This document shows positions 9,270 to 16,740 of a stretch of DNA of 64,000 nt, piece after piece. A program made the translations under genes and the position numbers. Source of the stretch: Thermoprotei archaeon. GTDB lineage: Archaea > Thermoproteota > Thermoprotei > QMSL01 > B3-G16. The stretch's first letter is position 1; each line of letters opens with the position of its first letter. Under the pieces are notes generated by a model. It was not told the DNA's origin. It did not search any database and saw nothing but the letters and a program-made list of their open reading frames with translations. The DNA is taken from contig JAGGXX010000061.1 of the NCBI GenBank assembly GCA_021162845.1, positions 26,201 to 90,200 of the forward strand, read 5' to 3'.

Positions 9270-9275
9270 TTAGTC

Positions 9276-10073
9276 TCACTTCATGATGCTACTCCTCATA
9301 ATTAGGTTCCTCAATTGCCGCACGCTCCTTATTAGGCCTTGTAAGTCACGTACCTGCAATATGAGCGGACCCTCGTACCTAAACTTCTTAAGTAAGCGTA
9401 AGCAGCTTAAAACCATGAGATTACCCCGACCTAAGGGAAGGTGTAGGTCTCTTTCACCATCATTATCGTGTATGTGTATCACTTTCATAATATCATGCAG
9501 TTCATTTACATAATCCAGTAAGCTTCCCATAGTATTGGCGTGTCCCAGATCAAGGGCCACGTTAAGCTCACTCCTAAGGCTTACATGCCTTATCTCCTCG
9601 ATGGTGCTCCCTATGTTCGATCCGTCGTCCTTTGGGCTGTTTTCTACAAGGAGATCCACGTTGGAGTCATTAGCTCTTTGGGCCATGGTCCTAAGGGCTC
9701 TAATTAGGTTATCCAGGGCCTTGCGTCTCAAGCGCCTGGGATAATCTGGAGGGAACATGCCCATATGGCTAACTAGGTAATCCGCTTCTAGGTAATCGGA
9801 AACCCTAATGCACCATGATAGCACACGCCTAGCACTACTACTTATGAAGGGATTGAGGCTGGCTAGGTTAACGTCCGCGTATGGAGCATGGACTCCTAAG
9901 ATAAAGTCGTAAGAGCTCAATAGATCCTTGAACCTCATAAGCATACTCTTCCTTATTAACTTCGGGTCGTCAGCTCTCACCTCTATCGCTGTCACGCCTA
10001 CCTTATTGGCGAGCTCCACTAGCATCCGCCATGAGGCACTAAAGGAGGGTGAAAATGCCACGCCCAGCCTCAT
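9276..10073 (-). CDS. Xylose isomerase-like TIM-barrel protein (sugar phosphate isomerase/epimerase or AP endonuclease 2 family)
   Basis: A 265-aa protein with the metal-binding pattern of the AP endonuclease family 2 barrel: LGVHAPYADVN near residue 60, LLVENSP near 143, ALDLGHAN near 175 and VIHIHDNDGERDLHLPLG near 210. The HIHDNDGxxDxHLPLGxG block is diagnostic of the family. Members include sugar isomerases, inosose dehydratases and endonuclease IV; this short form lacks the full His set of Nfo, so a sugar substrate is more likely. It is one of three such barrels in the window. It diverges from the candidate RNA gene at 10141. Confidence 0.82.
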   Translation of the reverse strand: MRLGVAFSPSFSASWRMLVELANKVGVTAIEVRADDPKLIRKSMLMRFKDLLSSYDFILGVHAPYADVNLASLNPFISSSARRVLSWCIRVSDYLEADYLVSHMGMFPPDYPRRLRRKALDNLIRALRTMAQRANDSNVDLLVENSPKDDGSNIGSTIEEIRHVSLRSELNVALDLGHANTMGSLLDYVNELHDIMKVIHIHDNDGERDLHLPLGRGNLMVLSCLRLLKKFRYEGPLILQVRDLQGLIRSVRQLRNLIMRSSIMK

Positions 10074-10110
10074 TATCGCACCCTATTTTTCTTACTCTTG
10101 AACGAGAAGA

Positions 10111-10117
10111 TTTTATA
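10111..10117 (+). promoter_or_regulatory. TATA box for the candidate structured RNA
   Basis: TTTTATA preceded by a purine-rich BRE-like stretch (GAGAAGA). It is about 27 bases upstream of 10141, the predicted start of the hairpin RNA. A second TATA-like run lies at 10134-10140. Confidence 0.5.
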
Positions 10118-10140
10118 GCCTTTGTTCTCAGGTTATAAAT

Positions 10141-10219
10141 CGATGAAGGCGCACCCCTGAGGCGGGGTTTGCTGAAGAGATGATGACCCATTGCAGATGG
10201 GGGTGCGCCTTCTACTTGA
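10141..10219 (+). ncRNA. Candidate structured RNA with a 12-bp closing stem and C/D-like boxes
   Basis: Bases 10146-10157 are perfectly complementary to 10200-10211, giving a GC-rich 12-bp stem. Inside it lie CTGA (10172-10175) and ATGATGA (10180-10186), which match box D' and box C' with a 4-nt gap, and a CCAT/ATGG hairpin (10188-10200). A GATGA at 10142-10146 could act as box C, but the expected 3' CTGA is only CTTGA (10215-10219). It might be an unusual C/D or other kink-turn (L7Ae-binding) RNA. No protein-coding frame fits here. The call rests on structure and promoter position; the family is unknown. Confidence 0.5.
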
Positions 10220-10391
10220 AATTCACTTCATGGAGAAACCTTAGGAATAGAAGAATCGAAGTTTCAGGTCAATCGATACCCCCTCACGGGTAGAAGCCTC
10301 AGTATCTTAACGCACTTCAGCATATAGGATATTATCCGATACGGCCTTTCGGCAATGATTATAACGTGGCTTACTGGGAGTTATACACGCT

Positions 10392-12623
10392 ATGAAGTAC
10401 TTGTTCCTGTTCTTAGCCCTCCTATTAGCACTTTCCTCAATACCTCTTGGGCTTCGTGCTTGGGAGGCAGGAAGGGAACTCTTAGTATGGATCGACGTCA
10501 GTATATTCGCTCACAGGACCACTTACAGGGAGATACACACACGTGGATTTATGTTGATAAACGCATCAACCTTATCTTCTTTGGTAAGCCGCTCATCCTG
10601 GATCGTGATGAACATAAGAATAACAGGTAACATAACAGTTAGGGTCTTATCTCAAGCTCAGGTTAAAGTGCTCGATAATGATAGCTTAGTAATCATAACG
10701 AGACCTCCAATACCGCTCTTGGCATCCCAGGGTGATGGATCGCTCACCATAGAGATGAATCTTTACCTCTTGATGAAGGAGATGAAATGTAGGGTAATCG
10801 AAGGGAGGGGGGAAGCGTTTGCTATATTTCAAGTAGACGAGGAGATTACACCTCCTGAAGGATGGCAAGATCTGCTCATGGTGATAGGCTTTCCTTCGCC
10901 GACGAATCTTGTAATAATGGGCTTAGATCCCGGAGGGTCCTTTAAGCATGAGGATGATGCTCTTGTGAAGTATGCCTTAGGCTCGATGATGCTCTTTAGG
11001 GCTAGGAGACTATTTAAGGGGCGGTATAAGATCTCGATGAAACGGCTTAACGTCTATATACCGAGATCTTATGGGCTAAACATAACCGCATCAGATCTCA
11101 GCAAGGGAAATCTAATTATGGTTCCAACTGAAAGATACCTTAACGTCTCTTCAGTAAGAGGATCAATATTGATAGCGAATGTAACTTATGTGCCCCACGA
11201 CGCGTCTTTGGATCTGAACGGTAGCGGTGCTATCTTATGGGATGAAATCATCGATTCCAGCATAAGGTTAAGGCACGTTGAAATAATTAGCACATCATCT
11301 CTAATCATGAAAGCCATTGACAGACCTATCTATGCTGACATCAAGCTCCTCTACCTCTTCCCTTCAAATATAGGCTCCTCTAATCAACCCCTCTCGGTAA
11401 TACGCTATCCTAGGTTTGACGTAATAAGAGGAAGTGGTGAGGTTCTATACGCCTCGCCCTTCTTGTTAGTCGTGAGAAACTTCAAGGCAGAGGACTTCAT
11501 TAGCTACAAGAGCAGGATCTCCTTACAGCCTGTGAATGCCGAGGGCTCACCTATTAATGAGGCTACAGTAAAGGTGGAGGTCTTCAATGTATCCGCGTTA
11601 GGGAGGAGTTCGTGGAAGGACTACGTATTTTCCCGTTCGCCATTGTGCCTCCTAAGCCTAGGTCCAGATAACATCATGGACGTTACGGTCATAGTCGGGG
11701 GATCCGAAGTCCTCAGGGCTACCCTTGTGAACCCACCGACTTTGGTCGCGTTACCCTGCTCAATTTATGATTTGAGGATAAGCACTATAGACTGGCAAAA
11801 CCAGCCACTGCATAACACGACGTTAGAATTGCTGTCAATCCGAAGCAGGACATATGCCTATAAGGGCCATAGCCTGCTCACCCATTATGTAGAGGGGATA
11901 CCCCGCGGGCGATATGAGGTTAAAGTCTATTGGAGGGGCAAGCTCGTCTACCACGATGTCATCTTAGTGGAAGGATCAAGTGATCTCGTGCTGAAGTGTA
12001 ACGTCTATCGCTTAGGCGTTAAGGTCTTTACGCATGAGCTCAAGGAGTTATCAGGCGCATACGTCCTCCTTAATGACTCGAGAGGCTTATTCACGTTTGC
12101 TCATAGGACGAATTCCAGTGGGATCGCCGTTTTCCGACAGGTACCCCTAGGCGAGTACGATATCTCAGTTAGGTGGAGAGGAATTGAAGTTTATAGAGGA
12201 CATATGAATCTCAACGCCTCATTACGCCTCCTCCCGCTTACAGTCAACGTCTCGACCTTAGAGGTCGTGATAACGGATGCCCACGGCAATCCGTTAGAGG
12301 GAGCTAATGTAACCGTCTCATTCGGTAATTTCTCCATGAGCAGAATAAGCGATGTAACAGGCCTAACTGAGTTCCATGATGTGCCATTTGGTAGTTATAC
12401 CATAAGGATATCCATAGGTTCCTTAAGTACTACCGCCCAGGTACGCGTAAACGAGCCCCTTAAGGTAAAAGTACCCCTTCCCATAATATTCCGCTTAGGG
12501 AACTTCTTCATCACTACTAATGATATTAAGCTACTAGCCATATCTCTTGCATCGTTAGCAACGGCGTTAGTTGCCTATATCGTCTACAGGGTGAAGCGCG
12601 GGAGAACTATAGTGATAAGCTAG
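10392..12623 (+). CDS. Large secreted surface protein with Ig-like/carboxypeptidase-regulatory-like repeats
   Basis: A 743-aa protein with an N-terminal signal peptide (about 1-23) and a single C-terminal transmembrane helix (about 710-730) followed by a basic tail, so it is exported and anchored with the bulk outside. The first 370 residues are an unrecognised beta-rich region. From about residue 375 there are four beta-sandwich-like repeats of about 85 residues with the pattern LxxVxVTDAxGNPLxGAxVxV...GxTxFxDVPxGxYTIxI, as in carboxypeptidase regulatory-like or SpaA-type domains. Such domains act as stalks or adhesion modules. A TATA-like element near 10357-10363 suggests a very short leader. 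Confidence 0.75.
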   Translation: MKYLFLFLALLLALSSIPLGLRAWEAGRELLVWIDVSIFAHRTTYREIHTRGFMLINASTLSSLVSRSSWIVMNIRITGNITVRVLSQAQVKVLDNDSLVIITRPPIPLLASQGDGSLTIEMNLYLLMKEMKCRVIEGRGEAFAIFQVDEEITPPEGWQDLLMVIGFPSPTNLVIMGLDPGGSFKHEDDALVKYALGSMMLFRARRLFKGRYKISMKRLNVYIPRSYGLNITASDLSKGNLIMVPTERYLNVSSVRGSILIANVTYVPHDASLDLNGSGAILWDEIIDSSIRLRHVEIISTSSLIMKAIDRPIYADIKLLYLFPSNIGSSNQPLSVIRYPRFDVIRGSGEVLYASPFLLVVRNFKAEDFISYKSRISLQPVNAEGSPINEATVKVEVFNVSALGRSSWKDYVFSRSPLCLLSLGPDNIMDVTVIVGGSEVLRATLVNPPTLVALPCSIYDLRISTIDWQNQPLHNTTLELLSIRSRTYAYKGHSLLTHYVEGIPRGRYEVKVYWRGKLVYHDVILVEGSSDLVLKCNVYRLGVKVFTHELKELSGAYVLLNDSRGLFTFAHRTNSSGIAVFRQVPLGEYDISVRWRGIEVYRGHMNLNASLRLLPLTVNVSTLEVVITDAHGNPLEGANVTVSFGNFSMSRISDVTGLTEFHDVPFGSYTIRISIGSLSTTAQVRVNEPLKVKVPLPIIFRLGNFFITTNDIKLLAISLASLATALVAYIVYRVKRGRTIVIS

Positions 12624-12685
12624 CGGGGTCAGGGGACATCCATTGATTGAAAAATGTTGTTCTGCTCTCATACCTTACGCAGAAG

Positions 12686-12694
12686 AAATATATA
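12686..12694 (+). promoter_or_regulatory. TATA box of the JAMM-protein gene
   Basis: AAATATATA, upstream of the TTG at 12753. The predicted transcript start is near 12718, giving a leader of about 35 bases. Confidence 0.5.
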
Positions 12695-12752
12695 CACATG
12701 AGGTATCCTTTCAGTCAGGTGGCTACTCCTGGTATCCAATAACCCTACTGAG

Positions 12753-13259
12753 TTGAAAGAGGTAATACTCTCAAAGGCGAGACAGCTGGCCAATCTACCC
12801 AAAGATGCGGAATACGCCATAGTGATCTTTGAAGACGGCTATGTAACCCCTATCATAACACAGGGATATTTTGCGGGTACGATGGTGCCATTTAAGACCC
12901 CCGATCACGGTTATGCTCGAGCCGTGATACACACACACCCCTTACCTCGTCTCTCCCCCTCCGTAGCCGATCTAAGACTTCTGTTCATATTGTCAATGTA
13001 CGGAGCACCAGCTTATCTAGCCACCGTATACAGGGATGAGAGAAAGGTCATAGTTACGCTCTATATAGCTAGAAGGAAGATCGCGCCTTTAGAAGCTGAA
13101 GTTGCATTGAGAAAGGCATATACTTATGAGCTAGCTCACGCGTATTTGGGCTTCAAGGAGGGCCTCTCGGAGAAACAACTCCGGGAGCAACACAGATCCC
13201 TACAGAGAATTGGGGTAAGCGTGGAGAGGTATTCCTTCAATCTAAATGAAGGAGCCTAA
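12753..13259 (+). CDS. Stand-alone JAMM/MPN+ (JAB) metalloprotease
   Basis: This 168-aa protein carries a complete JAMM zinc motif: His60-Thr-His62, seven residues, Ser70, two residues, Asp73, within VIHTHPLPRLSPSVAD. A candidate catalytic Glu is Glu27 in IVIFEDGY. JAMM enzymes hydrolyse isopeptide bonds of ubiquitin-like modifiers such as SAMP in archaea, or release sulfur-carrier tails. The start is a TTG; no ATG fits the frame before the first strand. It is flanked by a surface-protein gene and a convergent transporter, so context gives no substrate. The fold and zinc site are clear; the target is inferred. Confidence 0.8.
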   Translation: MKEVILSKARQLANLPKDAEYAIVIFEDGYVTPIITQGYFAGTMVPFKTPDHGYARAVIHTHPLPRLSPSVADLRLLFILSMYGAPAYLATVYRDERKVIVTLYIARRKIAPLEAEVALRKAYTYELAHAYLGFKEGLSEKQLREQHRSLQRIGVSVERYSFNLNEGA

Positions 13260-13340
13260 CATGCCTATAAGAGATGCTCGACGGGAAATGAGGGATGCAT
13301 TCTCTTCAAAACTTGACTAGAGAAGATTAAAGGTCATAGT

Positions 13341-14123
13341 TCACACACTTATTATCATCCGTAACGCTACGAACGCTATGAGCACAGCAAATAGACGCGA
13401 GATAATGCGCCCCCTCAACCTAACGGAGATCCTAGTACCTAAATGAGAGCCGAGCATAACGAATGGGGCTAGAGCTAGCCCAGTCATGTACTCTACGTTA
13501 CCCATAGCGAAATGCGATGACGAGCCGACTAGGGCCGTTATTGTGATCATGAAGGCTGAAGTAGCTACGGCGTTATGCATAGGCAGGCCCAATATAAGGC
13601 TCATTATCGGCACTTTCACAACGCCACCACCTATCCCTAGCAACCCGCTTAAGAAACCAGCTATGAATCCCAGGCCTATTAGTATCACCAGGAACGTGGG
13701 ATCCCTGAAGTTATAGGCCGCCTCTACACTATTTCCTCCTTGTGATCCCTTAAGGGGTTGCTTGCCTTTACCACGCCACATCCTATACGCCGTATAAAGG
13801 AGTACTATTGAAAAGCACATCTTAAGCCAATAGGAGGGCATTACGCTAGACGTGCGTGCACCCACATAGGCTCCGATGGTGCTACCGCATTCGAAGATCA
13901 ATGCCAGCTTCCATAGAATAAGCTTCTTCCTCGAATAGGAGAGCGCGGCGGAAGACGAAAGAAAAAGGATTACAAAGAGGCTTGTGCCTACGGCTTTATG
14001 CATATCAAGGCCTAAGAGCATGTGGAGAGTGGGCACTAAGAACACGCCACCGCCTATTCCCAATATGGCGGCTACTACGCCTATGAGCAGCCCTAAAGCC
14101 ATGGTTTCGATTAACGGTACCAT
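13341..14123 (-). CDS. TSUP (TauE/SafE) family anion permease
   Basis: A 260-aa protein with about eight membrane segments arranged as two homologous halves. Each half opens with the family's glycine motif: ILGIGGGVFLVPTL near residue 22 and LLGIGGGVVKVPIM near 163. A cytoplasmic linker rich in Lys, Gly and Gln separates the halves (about 115-135). TSUP proteins export or import sulfite, sulfoacetate, sulfolactate or related organosulfur anions. It is transcribed in the same direction as the gamma-glutamyltransferase upstream (93-bp gap), so a glutathione or organosulfur link is possible but unproven. Confidence 0.88.
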   Translation of the reverse strand: MVPLIETMALGLLIGVVAAILGIGGGVFLVPTLHMLLGLDMHKAVGTSLFVILFLSSSAALSYSRKKLILWKLALIFECGSTIGAYVGARTSSVMPSYWLKMCFSIVLLYTAYRMWRGKGKQPLKGSQGGNSVEAAYNFRDPTFLVILIGLGFIAGFLSGLLGIGGGVVKVPIMSLILGLPMHNAVATSAFMITITALVGSSSHFAMGNVEYMTGLALAPFVMLGSHLGTRISVRLRGRIISRLFAVLIAFVALRMIISV

Positions 14124-14216
14124 GTCCTTCCCCTAGGATACGGAAAATATGAAACATCGCCTTCCCTTTTAAGCTTTCACCTTAGCGGAGCTCCCTTAAG
14201 TTAAGGATCTCAGCCT

Positions 14217-15734
14217 TCACATCAATGGCGCGGCTAGGCCTCCACCACGTGGGTCAGCAACGAAGTAGAAGATCCCCTGCCTGTCCTTCCTCATTGCATG
14301 CACTATTCCCGTACCAGGTCTCCGTAAGTCGATTACCTCCACCCATGAGGGTAGGTCACGAATGGAGAGCTCTTCCTCTACTACGGCCCTCATTCCACTC
14401 CTCTCCCATGATATCAGTATATACCTGGGGGCCTCAACAGCCCTAGCAAGGGGCATGTCGTAGCTCGCTATGTTTAAGAAGACCTCTGCGTGTATCTGCG
14501 GTCTGTAGTCCCCACCAGCACATCCGATCATGAAATCACCCTTCTTCTCATGCCTAGCTAATAGTACGGAAAGGGTGTGTAAGGGCCTCTTAAGGGGAGC
14601 TGGGCTATTGGGTACCCCTATTTCCTTAGCGAATCCCGCTCCTCTATTTTGAAACGGTATCTCATGGGCTACTATCCCGGAGCCGAAGCCGTAGAAGACG
14701 CTTTGAATGAAGCCTACGAAGTTCCCGTGTCTATCAGCTACGACGAAGAAGGTTGTATCTCCTCCGCTTAACGTCCTCCCTGAACTCCTCCTCCCTAACT
14801 TTCTACTCAGGTAGTCAGGAGATAATAGCTCATCAATCGGGGCCTTACAATACTTGGGATCAGCTACATGCCTATCTCTATCCTCATACACCATAGCGGC
14901 TATATCGAAGTAATTCCTTATCCTAATGGAGTCCTCAAACGGAAGCTCGTCTATCCCGCTTACCTCTATCGCCTTTATCAACTGGAGCGTTGAGAGACCC
15001 TGCGTATTAGGAGGTAGCTCGTAGAGCTCATAGTCCTTATAGGACGACCTAATGGGCTCTACCCTCTCACCCTTATGATCTGCGAAATCCTCGTAAGCGA
15101 TAGGTGCTCCATTACGCCTTAGCTCCTCAACTATATCTTCCGTGATCTCACTTCTATAGAAGGCATCCGCTCCCCTCCTAGCTATCATGCTATAGACCTT
15201 CGCTAATCTCGGAAAGCGAACCATTATGCCCTCGTGTAATCTGCCGAAAACCCTATTCCATGATTCATATGCCTGTAAGGCTGGCCTGTTATACTCTATG
15301 GATCTAGCCAGCGGCTCTTGAACGTAATGGCCGTTCCTAGCTAACGCTATTGCTTTCCCAAGCAGGAAGCTTAGATCCTTAGAGCCATAGTTTTCCCAGA
15401 GCCATTCCCATAGGTCTACCAAGCCGGGTACCGTGATGGTTAGGGGCCCTCTAATAGGCTTCTCGGCCAGATATTCCTCTGTGGGGAAGTCCCTCGGTGA
15501 TCTCCCTGAGCCGTTGTAAGCGACTATGTCCCCGCCGCTATCAATGGCTAGCAAAAAGCCGTCTCCCCCGATACTGCTAGTGCTGGGTAGTAGAACTGTT
15601 AATACGCTACTTATGGTGATGGCGGCATCAAAGGCGTTTCCCCCTTCTTCTAAGATCTTGAGCCCAGCCATCGTTGCTAAATGTATCTGAGAGGAAGCAC
15701 CTCCTAAAGCTGAGCACGCGGCAAATGCAAGCAT
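14217..15734 (-). CDS. Gamma-glutamyltransferase family protein (Ntn hydrolase)
   Basis: A 505-aa protein over the whole length of GGT. N-terminal GGNAFDAAITIS (about 31-42) and GGDGFLLAID (about 56-65) are family signatures. The autoprocessing Thr lies in SGGDTTFFVVADRHGNFVG; Thr327 is the probable nucleophile because GGT precursors cleave just before TT(H/F)F. There is no signal peptide, so the enzyme is probably cytoplasmic, unlike bacterial periplasmic GGT. Family members hydrolyse or transfer gamma-glutamyl groups, but archaeal forms may act on other acylated amines. A TATA-like element (CTTAAAT, minus strand, near 15780) lies upstream. Confidence 0.88.
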   Translation of the reverse strand: MLAFAACSALGGASSQIHLATMAGLKILEEGGNAFDAAITISSVLTVLLPSTSSIGGDGFLLAIDSGGDIVAYNGSGRSPRDFPTEEYLAEKPIRGPLTITVPGLVDLWEWLWENYGSKDLSFLLGKAIALARNGHYVQEPLARSIEYNRPALQAYESWNRVFGRLHEGIMVRFPRLAKVYSMIARRGADAFYRSEITEDIVEELRRNGAPIAYEDFADHKGERVEPIRSSYKDYELYELPPNTQGLSTLQLIKAIEVSGIDELPFEDSIRIRNYFDIAAMVYEDRDRHVADPKYCKAPIDELLSPDYLSRKLGRRSSGRTLSGGDTTFFVVADRHGNFVGFIQSVFYGFGSGIVAHEIPFQNRGAGFAKEIGVPNSPAPLKRPLHTLSVLLARHEKKGDFMIGCAGGDYRPQIHAEVFLNIASYDMPLARAVEAPRYILISWERSGMRAVVEEELSIRDLPSWVEVIDLRRPGTGIVHAMRKDRQGIFYFVADPRGGGLAAPLM

Positions 15735-15943
15735 CTTAGGTCACACCTCGTTATGATCCATTATAATCGATGATCGCTCGATTTAAGCATTTTTTCATGT
15801 GTTTGCAGTTTAGGATATATGTTAGATAAACGTAAAAATTTCTATCGTCATCAAGGAAAATTATCATGAAGCAAAAAGTTTATAAATATCATGGCAAATA
15901 CTGCCCTAGTTTTAGGACCATGAAGGAAGGTTGTAGTGAGTAA
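15735..15943. other. Intergenic DNA between the GGT gene and the IS607 element
   Basis: AT-rich sequence with the GGT promoter on the minus strand. A 25-codon open frame starts with ATG at 15866 and ends at 15943, but it has no recognisable similarity and I do not call it a gene. Confidence 0.4.
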
Positions 15944-15997
15944 GTCCACTTAAGGATATCTAAGGAGCACATCCTTAGTCCTTAGATAGGGATGGAC
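15944..15997. repeat. Direct and inverted repeat cluster at the IS607 left end
   Basis: ATCTAAGGA (15958-15966) pairs with TCCTTAGAT (15979-15987), and its inner seven bases also pair with TCCTTAG (15972-15978), so two mutually exclusive hairpins exist. GTCCA (15944-15948) and TGGAC (15993-15997) enclose the set. The direct repeats are TCCTTAG in tandem and TAAGGA. These could be TnpA binding sites or a leader RNA fold. Confidence 0.65.
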
Positions 15998-16042
15998 TAT
16001 TCGCTTATTTGAATATCTGAGGTGTTTTGGGAAATATGGTAA

Positions 16043-16051
16043 CTTTTAAAT
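16043..16051 (+). promoter_or_regulatory. TATA box and Shine-Dalgarno of tnpA
   Basis: TTTTAAATA lies about 40 bases before the tnpA ATG at 16083. A GAGGAG Shine-Dalgarno sequence sits 4-5 bases before the same ATG. Confidence 0.5.
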
Positions 16052-16082
16052 ACTTTGAAAACTGTATTTATCATGAGGAGAG

Positions 16083-16703
16083 ATGGAGCGGTTTTATAAG
16101 GTTTCTGAAGTTGCTAGGATGCTTAATGTTTCTGCTGTAGCTGTTAGGAAGTGGATTAAATCTGGTAAGTTGGGAGCTAGGAGGATTGGTAAGCTGTGGA
16201 TGATACCTGAAAGTGAGCTTAAGCGATTCCTTGGAGAGAAACCGAGAGAAATAAGAGCCGTTATCTACGCTAGAGTAAGTTCTCATAAACAGAAGAAGGA
16301 TGGTAATCTTGATAGGCAGATTGAGAGGTTGAGGAATTACTGTTCTGCTAAGGGATACAAAGTTGTTGACGTGATAACCGATGTTGCTAGTGGATTGAAG
16401 GAAGATAGGGATGGTTTACAGAAACTATTCAATCTAGTTGAGAAACATCAAGTAGATGTTGTAGTGGTTGAGTTCAGAGATAGGCTAACGAGATTCGGAT
16501 TTGACTATCTTAAGAGGTACTTTGAATCTCACGGAGTTAAAATAGAGGTAGTGGAAGAGACTGAGAAGGATTATATGGAGGAGCTTATTGAGGACTTCAT
16601 ATCCATTGTGGTTAGCTTTGCTGGTAGGATTTACGGTAAGCGTTCACAGAAGTTCAGGAAGATAAAAAAGGTCATAGAAGAGGTGATAAGCAACGACGAT
16701 TAA
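16083..16703 (+). CDS. tnpA: IS607 TnpA serine recombinase
   Basis: Residues 1-50 form a MerR/Xis-type helix-turn-helix (YKVSEVARMLNVSAVAVRKW). Residues 57-200 form the resolvase-type catalytic domain. The nucleophile is Ser66 in IYARVSSHKQ, and the catalytic arginines and helix appear in EFRDRLTRFG (about 140). The order DNA-binding domain before catalytic domain is the inverted arrangement that marks IS607 transposases, which integrate through a circular intermediate at short GG-type cores. The 206-aa length is normal and there is no frameshift, so it looks functional. An SD precedes the ATG. Confidence 0.93.
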   Translation: MERFYKVSEVARMLNVSAVAVRKWIKSGKLGARRIGKLWMIPESELKRFLGEKPREIRAVIYARVSSHKQKKDGNLDRQIERLRNYCSAKGYKVVDVITDVASGLKEDRDGLQKLFNLVEKHQVDVVVVEFRDRLTRFGFDYLKRYFESHGVKIEVVEETEKDYMEELIEDFISIVVSFAGRIYGKRSQKFRKIKKVIEEVISNDD

Positions 16704-16740
16704 AACTATTGAGAAAACAATTAAACTTAAACTCATACCA

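Noticed and set aside
15866..15943. 25-codon frame left of the IS607 element, considered as the 5' half of the interrupted gene
   Set aside because: Its peptide does not continue the fold of the fragment at 18034 and it ends at its own stop before the element.
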